A stretch of DNA of 25,941 nucleotides from VGDP01 sp964530335. Lineage in GTDB: Bacteria; Pseudomonadota; Alphaproteobacteria; SP197. Position numbers and translations under genes: made by a program. The notes below the pieces were generated by a model, which saw only the letters and a program-made list of their open reading frames with translations, searched no databases and had not been told where the DNA came from. The stretch's first letter is position 1; every line of letters starts with the position of its first letter. Shown here in pieces: positions 7,929 to 16,418 of this stretch. The stretch is taken from NCBI GenBank assembly GCA_964530335.1, contig CAZGYG010000035.1:1-25941 (forward strand), given 5' to 3'.

Positions 7929-9323
7929 ATGGCGCGGCTCGATCTCAAGGTCGTCGGCGGCACGGTGGCGACCAGCGCCGACGTCTTCCACGCCGACATC
8001 GGCATCAAGGACGGGCAAATCGTGGCGCTGGGCGACGATCTGCCGCCGGCCGAGGCGACCATCGACGCGCGCGGCCGGCTGGTGACGCCGGGCGGCGTCG
8101 ACGGCCATTGCCACATGGACCAGCAGGCGTGGGAAGGACGCGAGACGGCCGACGATTTCCTCTCGGGCACCGTTTCGGCGGCGTGCGGCGGTACCACCAC
8201 GGTCATTCCGTTCGCCATGCAGCTTCGCGGCCAGTCGCTCAGCGCCGTCGTCGAGGATTATCACCGGCGGGCCGGCCCCAAGGCGGTCATCGACTACGCG
8301 TTTCATCTCATCGTCGGCGACCCCTCGGCCCAGGTGCTCGGCCAGGAGCTGCCGCCGCTGATCGCCGGCGGCTGCACCTCGATCAAGGTCTACCTGACCT
8401 ACGACCTGCTCGTGCTGTCGGACCGCGAGGTGCTCGAGGTGCTCGACGTCGCGCGGCGCGAGCGCGCCATGGTCATGGTCCACGCCGAGAACGACGCCTG
8501 CATCCGCTGGCTCACCGACCGGCTGCTCGCCGAAGGCAAGACCGCGCTCCGCTACCACGGCGAGGCCCGCGGCCGCGCCGGGGAGCGCGAGGCGACGCAC
8601 CGGGCGATCGCTCTGGCCGAGGTCGCCGAGGTCCCGGTCCTGATCGCTCACGTTTCGACGCGGGCGGCGACCGAGCAGATTCGCGCCGCGCGGGCGCGCG
8701 GGCTCGGCGTCATGGCCGAGACCTGCCCGCAGTATCTGTTCCTGACCGAGGACGACATGGACACCCACGACCTGGAGGGCGCCAAGTACGTCTGCACGCC
8801 GCCGCCGCGCGGGCCCGACGACCACGCGGCGATCTGGGGCGCGCTCGCCGACGGCACCTTCCAGGTGTTCTCGTCGGACCATTCGCCGTGGCATTACGTC
8901 GACAAGACCGCGGGCGGCCCGCGTACGCCGTTCCACAAAATACCCAACGGCGTCCCCGGCATCGAGACGCGCATGCCGTTGCTCTACTCGGAGGGCGTCG
9001 GCAAGGGGCGGATCACGCTCGAGCAGTTCGTCGCGCTGGGCGCGACCAATCCGGCGCGCATCTACGGGCTCTATCCGCGCAAGGGGACGATCGCGGTGGG
9101 CGCCGACGCCGACCTGGTCATCTGGGACACCGAGCGCGACGTGACCATCAGCAACGCCATGCTCCACCACGCCACCGACTACACGGCGTACGAGGGCATG
9201 AGGGTCAAGGGCTGGCCGATCATCACGCTGTCGCGCGGCGAGGTGGTGTGGCGCGATGGCGAGGTGCTGGGCCGGCCGGGCCGCGGGCGGTTCCTGCCGT
9301 GCGACCGGATGGGCTGGGCTTGA
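7929..9323 (+). CDS. Dihydropyrimidinase / D-hydantoinase family cyclic amidohydrolase
   Basis: 464 residues. Metal ligands of the amidohydrolase TIM barrel are seen: H60 and H62 in VDGHCHMDQ, the lysine to be carboxylated K153 in SIKVYLTY, H185 in VHAEND, H241 in IAHVST and D317 in SSDHSPW. CPQYLFLTEDD and GTIAVGADADLVIWD are also typical. The family opens dihydrouracil, dihydrothymine or 5-substituted hydantoin rings by hydrolysis. Coupling to the nucleoside hydrolase favours a pyrimidine-derived substrate, but neither the dihydropyrimidine dehydrogenase nor the beta-ureidopropionase is in the window, so the route is incomplete here. No downstream gene follows closely; 98 bases separate it from the VWA gene. 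Confidence 0.92.
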   Translation: MARLDLKVVGGTVATSADVFHADIGIKDGQIVALGDDLPPAEATIDARGRLVTPGGVDGHCHMDQQAWEGRETADDFLSGTVSAACGGTTTVIPFAMQLRGQSLSAVVEDYHRRAGPKAVIDYAFHLIVGDPSAQVLGQELPPLIAGGCTSIKVYLTYDLLVLSDREVLEVLDVARRERAMVMVHAENDACIRWLTDRLLAEGKTALRYHGEARGRAGEREATHRAIALAEVAEVPVLIAHVSTRAATEQIRAARARGLGVMAETCPQYLFLTEDDMDTHDLEGAKYVCTPPPRGPDDHAAIWGALADGTFQVFSSDHSPWHYVDKTAGGPRTPFHKIPNGVPGIETRMPLLYSEGVGKGRITLEQFVALGATNPARIYGLYPRKGTIAVGADADLVIWDTERDVTISNAMLHHATDYTAYEGMRVKGWPIITLSRGEVVWRDGEVLGRPGRGRFLPCDRMGWA

Positions 9324-9421
9324 GGGCGCGACAGGCTTGCCGCGACGGCCGGCCACGGCCACATTATCGGGCGTAAACGAGGGGATGGTGCCGAGCCGCC
9401 CGAGCGGCCGGCGACCGCGCC

Positions 9422-10147
9422 ATGGGTTCGTCAGACAAGCGGCTTCCCGACGCCCGACGCGCGAGCGACGTCGATGCCTTCCTGCGCCAGCTCGCGGCCA
9501 TGCCGGCCAAGGCGCCGAGCGGGCGCGGGCGCCTGTTGTTCGCGATCGACGCGACGGCCAGCCGGCAACCGACCTGGGACCGGGCGTGCCGGCTGCAGGG
9601 CGAGATGTTCCGCGTCACCGGCGAGCTCGGGGGGCTCGAGGTGCAGCTTGCCTACTATCGGGGGTTCGCGGAGTTTCGCGCCACCGGCTGGATCGCCGAC
9701 GCCGACCCCCTGGTCCGCGCCATGACCGGGGTCACGTGCCTGGGTGGCAAGACACAGATCGCGCGGGTGCTCGAGCACGCGGGGGCCGAGGCCGACAGGC
9801 GCAAGGTCGCCGCCCTGGTTTTCGTCGGCGACGCCATGGAGGAAGACACCGACCTGCTGTGCCGGCTGGCCGGCGAGCTCGGGCTCAAGGGCACGCCGAT
9901 GTTCGTCTTCCACGAAGGCGGCGATCCCGCGGCCGGCGCCACGTTCCGCCAGATGGCGCGGGTTTCGGGCGGCGCCTATTGCCCGTTCGACTCGAGCAGC
10001 GCCCAGCAGCTCCGCGACCTGCTGCGCGCGGTCGCGGTGTATGCCGCGGGCGGGCGCGCCGCGCTCGAGCACCACGCGCGCAAGTCCAGCGCCGCGGCCG
10101 GCATGCTCGACCAGGTGCGGCTGCTCGGCGCGCCGCGCCAGGGCTAG
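9422..10147 (+). CDS. VWA-domain protein
   Basis: 241 residues. LLFAIDATAS contains D43-A-T45-A-S47, a variant (Thr for the first Ser) of the DxSxS metal-ion-dependent adhesion site. The following GGKTQI (MIDAS Thr) and LVFVGDAMEED (MIDAS Asp) complete a Rossmann-like von Willebrand A fold. There is no signal peptide or membrane segment, so it is cytoplasmic. Function is unknown; VWA proteins generally mediate metal-dependent protein contacts. A membrane J-domain gene starts 13 bases later, so the two are very likely an operon and perhaps partners. Start ATG 9422 is the first in frame giving a natural N-terminus; its ribosome site is weak. Confidence 0.8.
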   Translation: MGSSDKRLPDARRASDVDAFLRQLAAMPAKAPSGRGRLLFAIDATASRQPTWDRACRLQGEMFRVTGELGGLEVQLAYYRGFAEFRATGWIADADPLVRAMTGVTCLGGKTQIARVLEHAGAEADRRKVAALVFVGDAMEEDTDLLCRLAGELGLKGTPMFVFHEGGDPAAGATFRQMARVSGGAYCPFDSSSAQQLRDLLRAVAVYAAGGRAALEHHARKSSAAAGMLDQVRLLGAPRQG

Positions 10148-10159
10148 GGTCGGCGCCGG

Positions 10160-10873
10160 ATGACCTACCTTCTGCTTGGCCTGGGCATCCTCGTCCTCGG
10201 GCTTGCGCTGGTGTCGGGGTTCCAGCGGGCGAGCCCCTCGACGCTCGCCAAATGGATCCGGGGCATCGCGGCGTGCGTGGCACTCGCCGTTGGCGTCTAC
10301 CTGATCGTCAGCGGCCGAATTTTCCAGGCGGTGGCGGTGCTGGCCGCAGCCGGGCTGCTGTTCGCGCAGTTACGCCGGGCCTGGCCGGCCCTGGGCGGGC
10401 GGGCCGCGCCGGGGCGGGGCGGGGCGACGTCCGAGGTCGAGACCGCGTTCCTTCGGGCCAGCCTCGATCACGCCAGCGGCGCCGTCACGGGCACCGTGCT
10501 GCAAGGCGCCTTCGCCGGTCACGAGCTCGCCTCGCTGGGCGAGGCCGACCTGGTCGCGCTCTACCTCGAATGCCTGCGCGAGGACGAGTCGTCGGCGCGC
10601 CTGGTCGAGGCGTTCCTGGACCGGGGCGCCTACGCCGCGACGTGGCGCGACCGGCTGGGCGAGCGGACGCCGGGCGGCGCGGCGGCGGGCCGAGCCGGGC
10701 CGATGACGCCCGAGGAGGCGCGGCGCATCCTGGGCGTCGCCGCCGACGCGGCGCCGGCGGCGATCCGCGCGGCGCACCATCGGTTGATGATGGCCAATCA
10801 CCCCGATCACGGCGGCTCAGCGTACCTGGCGGCCAAGATCAACGAAGCCCGCGATTGCCTGCTCAGCGCCTGA
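10160..10873 (+). CDS. Membrane-anchored J-domain (DnaJ-like) protein
   Basis: 237 residues. Two or three hydrophobic segments at about 2-20, 34-51 and 55-70 anchor the N-terminus in the membrane. A middle domain (about 92-165, AFLRASLDH... GHELASLGEADLVALYLE) is common in alphaproteobacterial relatives. The C-terminus is a short J domain with the HPD tripeptide at 214-216 (MMANHPDHGGS) and AKINEARDCLL, most like the TIM14/DjlA-type J domain that stimulates DnaK ATPase. It should recruit DnaK to the inner membrane. It follows the VWA gene by 13 bases. The client is unknown. Confidence 0.85.
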   Translation: MTYLLLGLGILVLGLALVSGFQRASPSTLAKWIRGIAACVALAVGVYLIVSGRIFQAVAVLAAAGLLFAQLRRAWPALGGRAAPGRGGATSEVETAFLRASLDHASGAVTGTVLQGAFAGHELASLGEADLVALYLECLREDESSARLVEAFLDRGAYAATWRDRLGERTPGGAAAGRAGPMTPEEARRILGVAADAAPAAIRAAHHRLMMANHPDHGGSAYLAAKINEARDCLLSA

Positions 10874-10911
10874 ACCCGGCTTCGTCGCCAGGCGACACGG
10901 CGGGCGGGTTC
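10872..10911 (+). other. Nested hairpin after the J-domain gene
   Basis: GAACCCG (10872-10878) pairs with CGGGTTC (10905-10911), and inside it GTCGCC (10884-10889) pairs with GGCGAC (10891-10896). There is no T-run after it, so a rho-independent terminator is not established; it may stall polymerase or protect the mRNA end. Confidence 0.35.
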
Positions 10912-10969
10912 GGCTTAAATGGCGGGCCGCGGATTGCCCCGGCACGTTAAGGATGGGCGAGGCCATGAC

Positions 10970-11845
10970 GTGACGTCACGGCGACGCGTACGCAAGGCGG
11001 TGTTTCCCGTGGGCGGGCTGGGCACCCGGTTCCTGCCCGCGACCAAGGCCATGCCCAAGGAAATGCTGACGGTGGTGGACAAGCCGCTGATCCACCACGC
11101 GGTCGAGGAAGCCCAGGCCTCGGGGATCGAGCAATTCATCTTCGTCACGGGCCGTAACAAGGCGCCGATCGAGGATCACTTCGACTACTCGCGCGAGCTC
11201 GAGCAGGCGCTGCTCGAACAGGACAAGCAGCGCGAGCTCGCCGAACTGCGCGCCTGGATGCCCGCCGCCGGGCGTGTCGCCTACACGCGCCAGCAGCGGC
11301 CCCTGGGTCTCGGTCACGCGGTGCTGTGCGCGCGCGAGCTGGTCGACGACGAGCCGTTCGCGGTGGTGCTGGCCGACGACCTGATGCTTGGACCCAGGCC
11401 GTGCCTCGGGCAACTGATCGAAGCGCACGAGCGCACGGGGGGCAACATCGTCGCCGTGATGGACGTGCCGCGGGCCGAAACCCGGCGTTATGGGGTGCTC
11501 GCCGTTGGCGCCGACGACGGCCGTCTGGCCGAGGTGACGGGCCTGGTCGAGAAGCCGGAACCGGCCAAGGCGCCCTCGACGCTTGCGATCATCGGTCGCT
11601 ACGTGTTGCAGCCCGAGGTGTTCGCGCACCTCGAACGCCAGGCGCCGGGCGCGGGGGGCGAGATCCAATTGACCGACGCGCTCGCGGAAATGATCGGCCG
11701 GACGCCTTTCCACGGTCTGCGGTTCGAAGGCACGCGCTTCGACTGCGGCACCAAGCTCGGCTTCCTCAAGGCGAACGTCGCCTTCGCCATGGAACGCGAC
11801 GACCTCAAGGTCGAGCTCGGCGCGTTCCTCAAGACCATCGCGTAG
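10970..11845 (+). CDS. galU: UTP--glucose-1-phosphate uridylyltransferase
   Basis: 291 residues, the usual GalU length. It makes UDP-glucose from UTP and glucose 1-phosphate. The nucleotide-binding loop GGLGTRFLPATKAMPKEML, VDKPLI, RQQRPLGLGHAV, VVLADDLM, VEKPEP, GEIQLTDAL and FDCGTKLGF are all diagnostic. GTG 10970 is chosen: GAGG ends seven bases upstream and the protein then begins MTSRRRVRKAVFPVGG, as in relatives. The ATG at 10919 would add 17 residues without a ribosome site. The gene ends 17 bases before ugd and starts a three-gene sugar-nucleotide operon. Confidence 0.95.
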   Translation: MTSRRRVRKAVFPVGGLGTRFLPATKAMPKEMLTVVDKPLIHHAVEEAQASGIEQFIFVTGRNKAPIEDHFDYSRELEQALLEQDKQRELAELRAWMPAAGRVAYTRQQRPLGLGHAVLCARELVDDEPFAVVLADDLMLGPRPCLGQLIEAHERTGGNIVAVMDVPRAETRRYGVLAVGADDGRLAEVTGLVEKPEPAKAPSTLAIIGRYVLQPEVFAHLERQAPGAGGEIQLTDALAEMIGRTPFHGLRFEGTRFDCGTKLGFLKANVAFAMERDDLKVELGAFLKTIA

Positions 11846-11862
11846 CCCACGAGGAGGCGCGG

Positions 11863-13224
11863 TTGCGGATTGTCGTCATCGGTGCCGGGTACGTCGGCCT
11901 GGTCTCGGGCGCGTGCTTCTCCGAGTTCGGCGTCGAGGTGACGTGCGTCGATACCGACGCCGCCCGCATCGCCACGCTCGACGCCGGCCGGGTCCCGATC
12001 TTCGAACCGGGCCTCGACGATCTGGTCCAACGCAACGTCGCCGCCGGTCGCCTGCGCTTCACCGCCGATGCCGCTCAGGCCTTGCCCGGCGCGGACGCCG
12101 TGTTCATCGCGGTCGGCACGCCCAGCCGGCGCGGCGACGGCTATGCCGACCTCGATTACGTCTATCGCGCGGCCCGCGACATCGCGCCGGCGCTTCAGGG
12201 CTACACGGTCGTGGTGACCAAGTCGACGGTACCGGTCGGCACCGGGAGCGAGGTCGAGACCATCATCCGGGCGCTGCGGCCCGATCTCGAGGTCGATGTC
12301 GTCGCCAACCCGGAGTTCCTGCGGGAAGGCGCGGCGATCGCCGATTTCATGCGCCCCGACCGGGTCGTCATCGGCGCGGCCAGCCAGCGCGCGCGCGACG
12401 TCATGCGCGCGCTCTACCGGCCGTTGTTCCTGATCGAGACCCCGTTCGTGTTCACGGATCGCGAAACGGCCGAGCTCATCAAGTACGCGGCCAACGGCTT
12501 TCTCGCCACCAAGATCACCTTCATCAACGAGATCGCGGACCTGTGCGAACGGGTCGGCGCCGACGTCCACGACGTCGCGCGCGGCATCGGGCTCGACGGC
12601 CGCATCGGGCGCAAGTTCCTGCACCCGGGCCCGGGCTACGGCGGCAGTTGCTTCCCGAAGGACGCGGCCGCGCTGGTGCGCACGGCCAGCGATCACGGCG
12701 CGCGGCTGCGCGTCGTCGAGACGGTCATCGCGGTCAACGAGGCGCGCAAGGCCGCGCTGGCCGCGCGCGTCGCCCAGGCGTGCGGCGGCTCGGTCGCGGG
12801 CAAGACCGTGGCCGTGCTCGGGCTCACGTTCAAGCCCAACACCGACGACATGCGCGAGGCGCCGAGCCTGACGGTCGTGCCCGCGCTCCTCGCCGCCGGC
12901 GCCGCGATCCGCGCGTTCGACCCCGCCGGGATGGACGAGGCGCGCCGGCACCTGGACGGGATCGCGTACTGCCACGACGCCTACGACGCCATGACCGGGG
13001 CCGACTGCGTCGTCATCCTGACCGAATGGAACGAGTTCCGCGCGCTCGACCTCGAGCGCGCCAAGAGGGTGCTGCGGGCGCCGGTCGTCGTCGACCTGCG
13101 CAACGTCTGCGAGCCCGAGACCATGCGCCGCGCGGGCTTCGTCTATTCGGGCGTCGGGCGGGGCACGGCGGAAAGCCCGCGCCCACACCCACACGGAACC
13201 GTCCAGGGGACGCCTAGGTCGTGA
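11863..13224 (+). CDS. ugd: UDP-glucose 6-dehydrogenase
   Basis: 453 residues. It oxidises UDP-glucose to UDP-glucuronate with two NAD. The Rossmann motif GAGYVGL is at the N-terminus, followed by VTKSTVPVGT, NPEFLREG, ELIKYAANGFLATKITF, the catalytic C263 in GYGGSCFPKD and GLTFKPNTDDMREAPS. The start is TTG 11863, with GAGGAGG five bases upstream and the protein beginning directly with the beta strand RIVVIGAG; no ATG or GTG fits. The last 20 or so residues (rich in Pro, His, Gly) are an ordinary variable tail. The stop overlaps the GTG of the next gene by four bases, showing translational coupling. Confidence 0.95.
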   Translation: MRIVVIGAGYVGLVSGACFSEFGVEVTCVDTDAARIATLDAGRVPIFEPGLDDLVQRNVAAGRLRFTADAAQALPGADAVFIAVGTPSRRGDGYADLDYVYRAARDIAPALQGYTVVVTKSTVPVGTGSEVETIIRALRPDLEVDVVANPEFLREGAAIADFMRPDRVVIGAASQRARDVMRALYRPLFLIETPFVFTDRETAELIKYAANGFLATKITFINEIADLCERVGADVHDVARGIGLDGRIGRKFLHPGPGYGGSCFPKDAAALVRTASDHGARLRVVETVIAVNEARKAALAARVAQACGGSVAGKTVAVLGLTFKPNTDDMREAPSLTVVPALLAAGAAIRAFDPAGMDEARRHLDGIAYCHDAYDAMTGADCVVILTEWNEFRALDLERAKRVLRAPVVVDLRNVCEPETMRRAGFVYSGVGRGTAESPRPHPHGTVQGTPRS

Positions 13225-14606
13225 GCGGCGCCCATGCGTTCGATCCGACGGTGCTGCGCGAATACGACATCCGCGGCATCGTCGGCCGCACGCTCGGGCC
13301 GGCCGATGCCCGCGCGGTCGGTGCGACGTTCGGCACCATGGCACGCCGTGCCGGCCAACCGCCGACCGTCTGCGTCGGGCGCGACGGCCGGCTGAGTTCG
13401 CCGGAGCTCGCGGCGGCGCTGATCCAGGGCCTGTGTTCGGCCGGCGTCGAGGTGCTCGACATCGGGGTCGGGCCGACACCCATGCTCTACTTCGCGGTGT
13501 TCGAGACCGCGGCGGGCGGTGGCGTCATGGTCACCGGTTCGCACAACCCGCCCGATCACAACGGCTTCAAGTTGATGCTCGGCCGCGGACCATTTTACGG
13601 CGAGGCGATCCGTACGCTCGGCGCGCTCAGCGCCAAGGGCGATTTCACCGGCGGGCAAGGCGCATGCCGGCCCGTGGCCATGCTCGATCGCTACGTCGCG
13701 CGCATCGCGGCGGATCACCCGAGCGGGCCCGGGCTCGCCGTGGCGTGGGACGCCGGCAACGGCGCGGCGGGCGAGGCCATGGTGCGCCTCGCGGCCATCC
13801 TGCCCGGGCGCCACGTCATGCTCAACCAGACCATCGACGGCCGCTTCCCCAACCACCACCCGGACCCGACGGTAGCCGCGAACCTGGAACAGCTCATCGC
13901 CACGGTGCGAAGCCACCGGCTCGACCTCGGCCTCGCCTTCGACGGCGACGGCGACCGCATCGGCGTCGTCGACGGCCAGTGCCGGATTCTTCACGGCGAC
14001 CAGCTCCTGGCCATCCTGGCCCGCGACGTGCTGGCCCGCCATCCCGGCGCGACGATCATCGCCGACGTCAAGGCGAGCCAGGCGCTGTTTGACGAGATCG
14101 CCCGGCTCGGCGGCCGACCGCTGATGTGGCGCACCGGGCATTCGCTGATCAAGGCGAAGATGGCCGAGACCGGCGCGCCGCTCGCCGGCGAGATGAGCGG
14201 CCACGTGTTCTGCGCCGATGGCTACTACGGGTTCGACGACGCGCTGTTCGCCGCCGCGCGGCTGCTGCGGGTGGTGGCGGCGTCGGGCCGCTCGCTCGCG
14301 GCGCTGCGGGACGATCTGCCGGCCACCGTCGCCACGCCCGAGCTTCGGTTTCCTTGCGCCGAGGAGCGCAAGTTCGACCTGGTGCGCGCGGTCGCCCGGC
14401 GGCTCGCGGCTCGCGGCGCCGACGTCATCGACATCGACGGCGTGCGGGTCAACACGGCGGACGGCTGGTGGCTGTTGCGGGCGTCGAACACCCAGGCGGT
14501 CGTGGTCGGGCGGTGCGAGGCGGCCGACGAGGCGGGGCTCGCCCGGGTCAAGCGCGATCTGGCGGGCGAGCTCGCGGCGTGCGGCTTCGACCCGCCGCCG
14601 TTCTGA
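13221..14606 (+). CDS. Phosphomannomutase/phosphoglucomutase (alpha-D-phosphohexomutase)
   Basis: 461 residues. The phospho-serine loop is S107 in TGSHNPPDHNGFK, the magnesium loop is D241-G-D243-G-D245-R, the sugar-binding loop is GEMSGH at 323-328, and the phosphate-binding loop is RASNTQ near the C-terminus. These define the AlgC/ManB type, which interconverts hexose 1- and 6-phosphates. It would feed glucose 1-phosphate to GalU and/or mannose 1-phosphate to GDP-mannose synthesis. Start GTG 13221 overlaps the ugd stop (GTGA), so galU-ugd-mutase act together to supply precursors for exopolysaccharide or lipopolysaccharide. Confidence 0.93.
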   Translation: MSGAHAFDPTVLREYDIRGIVGRTLGPADARAVGATFGTMARRAGQPPTVCVGRDGRLSSPELAAALIQGLCSAGVEVLDIGVGPTPMLYFAVFETAAGGGVMVTGSHNPPDHNGFKLMLGRGPFYGEAIRTLGALSAKGDFTGGQGACRPVAMLDRYVARIAADHPSGPGLAVAWDAGNGAAGEAMVRLAAILPGRHVMLNQTIDGRFPNHHPDPTVAANLEQLIATVRSHRLDLGLAFDGDGDRIGVVDGQCRILHGDQLLAILARDVLARHPGATIIADVKASQALFDEIARLGGRPLMWRTGHSLIKAKMAETGAPLAGEMSGHVFCADGYYGFDDALFAAARLLRVVAASGRSLAALRDDLPATVATPELRFPCAEERKFDLVRAVARRLAARGADVIDIDGVRVNTADGWWLLRASNTQAVVVGRCEAADEAGLARVKRDLAGELAACGFDPPPF

Positions 14607-14620
14607 GCCATCGAATGGCG

Positions 14621-14636
14621 CTAAACGGTCCTTAAC
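14621..14636 (+). promoter_or_regulatory. Possible CtrA-type box before the EAL pair
   Basis: CTAA-N7-TTAAC matches the alphaproteobacterial CtrA site TTAA-N7-TTAAC with one mismatch. It lies about 80-100 bases upstream of the first EAL gene in the only sizeable gap between the sugar-nucleotide operon and that gene. A short AT-rich stretch (GATAAT at 14647) follows. One site with a mismatch is weak evidence. Confidence 0.3.
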
Positions 14637-14717
14637 GACTTTCTTCGATAATCAGCGATACCTAGGTCCCGGTAGCCCCGGACGCCCGATTTCGGGTGCC
14701 GGCAGAAAGGTTTCGGC

Positions 14718-16403
14718 ATGCTCGGTCGGCGCCCCCTCAACAGCGTCGCGAAGGACGATCGCGACCGCTTCGTCGGCTTCGCCTTCGCGGCCGCGGAGAC
14801 GCTCGTCGAACTGGACAAGGAACACCGCGTCGTCGACGTGATGGGCGTCGGCGTAACCGGGCAGTCGCACAAGGCCAAGGGGCACCTGTTCGTCGAACTG
14901 CTGCGCGAGGAGGACCGCATCGTCGCCGGCGCCGCGCTGGCGGCCGCGGCGCGCGGCGGCCGGATTGCGCCGACGCGGCTCCACTTCGCGACGGGACCGC
15001 ACGGCCCTCGTGCCGCGATCCTGTCGGGATGGTGCCTGCCCGATCTCGGCGGCCGCTACTTCCTGGCCTTGCGCGAGCCGACGGGCGCCCACGCCGATCC
15101 CGGCGAGAGCACCGACGAGGAGACCGGTCTGCTCGAAATCGACGCCTTCAAATCGGCGGTCGCCGGGGTTTCGGCGGGCGAACAGCCCAGCACCATGACC
15201 CTGCTCGACATCGAGGGCCTCACCGAGGCCAGCCGCGCGTTGACGGTCGAGGATTCACGCTCGCTGATGAAGCGGATCGGCGGCGCTCTGAGAGGCTTCG
15301 CCACGGGCGGCGCCCTTGCCGGGCGCACGAGCGGCGATACCTTCGGCGTCGTGCATGATCCCGGTGTCGATGTCAGCGGCCTGACGGCGACGTTGCGCCA
15401 GGCCGTGTCGCAGGCCGCTCCGGCGGGCAAGGGGCTGGTCGTGCGCAACGCCTCGGTCAAGCTCGACGGTGGCGCGATCTCGCCCGACGAGGCCGCCGAG
15501 GCCGTGCTCTACGCCATCCGCAAGTTCGGCGAAACGCGGGGCGGCGCGTCCGTGCTGGGTTCCCTGTCCGAGAACTGTGCGGCGCTGGTGACGGAAAGCG
15601 TCGATCGCCTGGCTCGCCTCAAGCGCGTCGTCGCCGAGGGCGATTTCACGCTCGAGATTCAGGCCGTGGCCAACGTCGCGAACCGGTCGACCTGGTTCTT
15701 CCAGGCGTTGCCTCGCTATCCCGACGACCTGGGGCCGTCGGAAAGCGTGGCCGAATACGCGCAGCACGTGGGCCTGGCCGAGGACCTGGCCTTGAAGACC
15801 CTGGACAAGAGCATCGCGGCGCTCGACAGCCTGCGCGCGAAGGTCGGCAAGGGTCTGTCGATATCGGTGACCCTGCCGCTCGCGTCGCTGGCGTCGACCG
15901 AGTATTTCGCGGGCATGGAAGTGCGGTTGCGCAAGGTCGCGCATCTGCGGTCCAAGCTGGTGCTGGAATTCGCGGGCCGGGTGCCGGGCGACAAGGAGGC
16001 GGCGGTCAACGATGCCGTCCAAGGCTTGCGCCGGGCGGGCCACGTCGTATGCCTGTCCGATTTCGGCGTCGGTTCGGGTTCGTTCGACAACCTGCGGACG
16101 ATCGAGGTCAACGCCGTCAGGGTTGGGATCCACACGGTCGCGCGCGCCGTTTCGAATCCCCGGCGTCGCGCCTTCCTCAAGGCCCTGGCGTCGTTCTGCC
16201 ATGACCTGGGCGTCGAGATGATCGGCGACGGCGTCGACGACGAGCGCACCAGCCAATTCCTTGCCGCGTGCGGCGTCCATTTCGGGCAGGGCACCGCCTT
16301 CGGGCCGCGGCGCCCGATCGAAGGCGTCCTCCGGTCGCTCAAGCGCAAGGCCACCAATCTCGTGTCCGAGACTCGTCGCGTTCTGTCGCCCGAGGCCGGA
16401 TAG
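14718..16403 (+). CDS. PAS/degenerate-GGDEF/EAL protein, catalytically inactive EAL
   Basis: 561 residues. Residues about 12-120 form a PAS-like sensor (RDRFVGFAFAAAETLVELD). About 137-270 is a GGDEF-like fold whose signature has decayed to SGDTF (AGRTSGDTFGVV). About 300-540 is an EAL-like domain. Against its neighbour, EAL is QAL (329-331), the metal Asn is T385, DDFG is SDFG (447-450), the catalytic Lys is R468 and AEQVE is GDGVD (503-507); only E417 and Q524 remain. It should not hydrolyse c-di-GMP but could bind it or regulate its partner. GAAAGG lies 7 bases before the ATG. The next gene is a paralog of the same architecture 15 bases downstream. Confidence 0.82.
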   Translation: MLGRRPLNSVAKDDRDRFVGFAFAAAETLVELDKEHRVVDVMGVGVTGQSHKAKGHLFVELLREEDRIVAGAALAAAARGGRIAPTRLHFATGPHGPRAAILSGWCLPDLGGRYFLALREPTGAHADPGESTDEETGLLEIDAFKSAVAGVSAGEQPSTMTLLDIEGLTEASRALTVEDSRSLMKRIGGALRGFATGGALAGRTSGDTFGVVHDPGVDVSGLTATLRQAVSQAAPAGKGLVVRNASVKLDGGAISPDEAAEAVLYAIRKFGETRGGASVLGSLSENCAALVTESVDRLARLKRVVAEGDFTLEIQAVANVANRSTWFFQALPRYPDDLGPSESVAEYAQHVGLAEDLALKTLDKSIAALDSLRAKVGKGLSISVTLPLASLASTEYFAGMEVRLRKVAHLRSKLVLEFAGRVPGDKEAAVNDAVQGLRRAGHVVCLSDFGVGSGSFDNLRTIEVNAVRVGIHTVARAVSNPRRRAFLKALASFCHDLGVEMIGDGVDDERTSQFLAACGVHFGQGTAFGPRRPIEGVLRSLKRKATNLVSETRRVLSPEAG

Positions 16404-16418
16404 GCGTGCCGATACCCC

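Noticed and set aside
10970..10979. Perfect palindrome GTGACGTCAC at the galU start
   Set aside because: It is the coding start (GTG ACG TCA C) and a 10-mer palindrome of this base composition is easily found by chance; no sign of an operator beyond that.
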